NCBI GenBank assembly: GCA_951799445.1
Contig: OX637295.1
Location: 3,534,001-3,598,000 of the forward strand
DNA length: 64,000 nucleotides
Reading direction: 5' to 3'
Source of the DNA: Pseudisothecium myosuroides
Lineage: Eukaryota > Streptophyta > Bryopsida > Hypnales > Lembophyllaceae
The notes under the pieces are model-generated. The model searched no databases. It worked only from the letters and a program-made list of their open reading frames with translations, and was not told the origin of the DNA. Each line of letters opens with the position of its first letter. Positions within the stretch are counted from its first letter, which is position 1. The position numbers were made by a program, and so were the translations under genes. Positions 62,500-64,000 of the stretch are shown piece after piece.

Positions 62500-62504
62500 T
62501 TAAA

Positions 62505-62955
62505 AAAACTACACATACATGAATCTTAAGTGAATAAAAGCAAAAGCTATGAAGTCCAAGACATATCAGCTCACATTTTTGAATAATCAACTTACAAAAA
62601 TCCTAAGGGAACCAAAGTAAGAGTTGTAATACTCAAGACTAATTAATCCATCGTTTTGAACAATCAACTTACACAAACCCTAAGAGACCTAAAGTAAGAG
62701 CTATGATACCTAAGACAAATGAGTTCATTTTTTTGAACAACCAACTAATACAATCCCTAAGAGAACCAAAGAAGAAGTTGTGATACCCGACACAAATCAA
62801 CTCATGTTTTGAACAATCAACTTACAAACCCTAAGAGAACCAAAGCAAAAGCTATGATATCCAAGAAAAATCAAATCATTGTTTTGAACAATCAACTCTT
62901 ATAAATTCTAAAAAAGACAAAGTAGGAGTTGTAATACCTAAGATGGATCAACTCA
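62505..62955. repeat. About 78-bp tandem repeat, six units
   Basis: Units share TTTTGAACAATCAACTTACA, CCCTAAGAGAACCAAAG and AAGAGCTATGATACCTAAGA. Divergence between units is moderate. Confidence 0.85.
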
Positions 62956-62974
62956 CCTTTCTGCAAGGATGGAG

Positions 62975-63182
62975 CAACGGTGGTGAGATGCAACAAATAC
63001 AACAAAGAAAAACATCAAACGCGTCACTGAGAAACAACAAACACAGTTGTGAGAAGCAATAAACACAGTGATAAGAAGCAACAAATACAAAGGTGAGAAA
63101 CAACAAACATGGCGGCCGTAAACAACAAACGTGGCGATAAGAAGCAACAAACATGGTGGTGAAAGCAACAAACACAAAAGTG
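62975..63182. repeat. About 26-29-bp tandem repeat
   Basis: The theme GTGAGAAGCAACAAACA(C/T) recurs about seven times. The three overlapping minus-strand frames with CLLF/VCCF repeats are produced by the array and are not genes. Confidence 0.8.
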
Positions 63183-63304
63183 TAGTGGCGACTCTGTAGA
63201 AATGTAGGGTTCTGTCATGCCAAGGACAGAGACAAAATCTCAACTGTTCGTGTCATATAAGGATCAGATTGAATCACAGGATGTCACATGGCAACCATAA
63301 CTTA

Positions 63305-63460
63305 GGGTCAATATGACTATTCTATAACTGATCTTCGACTATTCTATAACTGATCTACAACTATTATATAACTGATCTATGACTATTATATAACTGATCT
63401 ATGATTAATGTACACTGCTCTATAACTGATGAATGATTACTTTATAACTAATCTATAACT
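63305..63460. repeat. About 22-bp tandem repeat
   Basis: CTATAACTGATCTA(C/T)GACTAT is repeated about six times with decay. It may be a subterminal repeat of a DNA transposon. Confidence 0.75.
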
Positions 63461-64000
63461 ACATGATGACATGTGATAAGCATTCATATACCACCTTTTG
63501 CAACAATGTACTCACATGTTTTATACACTCATTGTATGTTGGATGTACTCATTTGCTATACATTGGATGTTATGCATTGCAAAATGAATGTGACAAAGAA
63601 TTTTTTAAAGACCATAACTGGAAAAAACTACATAATCAAAGTTAGACAAGACTTAGCCATATGTAATTATTCTTGCATTAGAAGACCTTACATACCAATA
63701 TGTGCTAACATATGTATCTATTCTACAACAATGGCATGTGTACATGACAAAGTTGACCCTTTTTTATGTCCCACATTTGTAGTATTGAAGGTGGAGACTT
63801 GTATATGTATGTTTTCTTACTCTTTTGAATGGAGCAAATGTGTGTTGGGGAGATGGAGAGAAGTAGAGTAACCATAAACTGTTAAATGTGGTCTTTGCAG
63901 TTATATTGAAGATGGTGTTTAGTCATTGTCTTATTACTACAGGTGTTTAGAACTAAACTGCAAATAAAGAATGACTAATTTGAATGATAGGTTTGCTACT
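63461..64000. other. AT-rich end of the window
   Basis: No gene is recognised. A frame at 63473-63871 shows no family resemblance. Confidence 0.4.

Noticed and set aside
62948..63243. Cys/Leu-rich minus-strand frames
   Set aside because: Three overlapping frames are all repetitive because of the 26-29-bp DNA repeat; no gene.

Overview
The window is nuclear DNA of a green plant of the streptophyte line. It carries five or six split genes with GT-AG introns, a four-EF-hand calcium-dependent protein kinase, a nucleus-encoded photosystem II subunit (PsbY) with a plastid transit peptide, a plant GDSL esterase, the small plant mitochondrial ATP synthase 6 kDa subunit and a plastid-type RqcH/NFACT protein. 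Short exons and AT-rich, transposon-filled intergenic DNA fit a seed-free plant or a charophyte alga, but the species cannot be fixed from the sequence alone.

Layout. From 0.55 to 11.6 kb there is an old direct tandem duplication of about 4.7-5.5 kb, with no intact gene in either copy. From 11.6 to 25.9 kb I see no genes, only non-autonomous DNA transposons: three CACTA-type MITEs (13.0, 14.3, 18.6 kb), two 1.1-kb palindromic elements (11.6, 15.5 kb), a pogo/Emigrant-like MITE (17.4 kb) and a 1.07-kb giant foldback (23.9 kb). From 25.9 to 30.2 kb lies a five-exon GDSL esterase gene on the minus strand; its signal-peptide exon sits in a triplicated 0.24-kb unit. From 31.7 to 34.2 kb there are tandem repeats and a dead Copia gag relic. 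From 34.8 to 38.7 kb there are one or two unrecognised minus-strand genes.

From 42.2 to 56.6 kb is the gene-rich part: ATP synthase 6 kDa subunit (-), an 18-exon RqcH-like gene (-), a divergent psbY gene (+) with four PsbY modules, and an intronless CDPK (-). From 59 to 64 kb transposon relics and tandem repeats return.

The exon models of the RqcH-like, GDSL, psbY and ATP synthase genes were built by hand; in each, every junction is GT-AG and the phases close to a whole number of codons. RqcH-like and psbY are both predicted plastid proteins, start about 1.1 kb apart and diverge.

The most notable observations are: a family of roughly 230-bp MITEs with TTAA targets and CCCTT...AAGGG ends, the signature of piggyBac; two TIR families with 4-bp target duplications, some proven by empty sites inside neighbouring repeats; the triplicated signal-peptide exon, one copy of which has lost its splice donor and has a MITE beside it; and the fourfold PsbY polyprotein.
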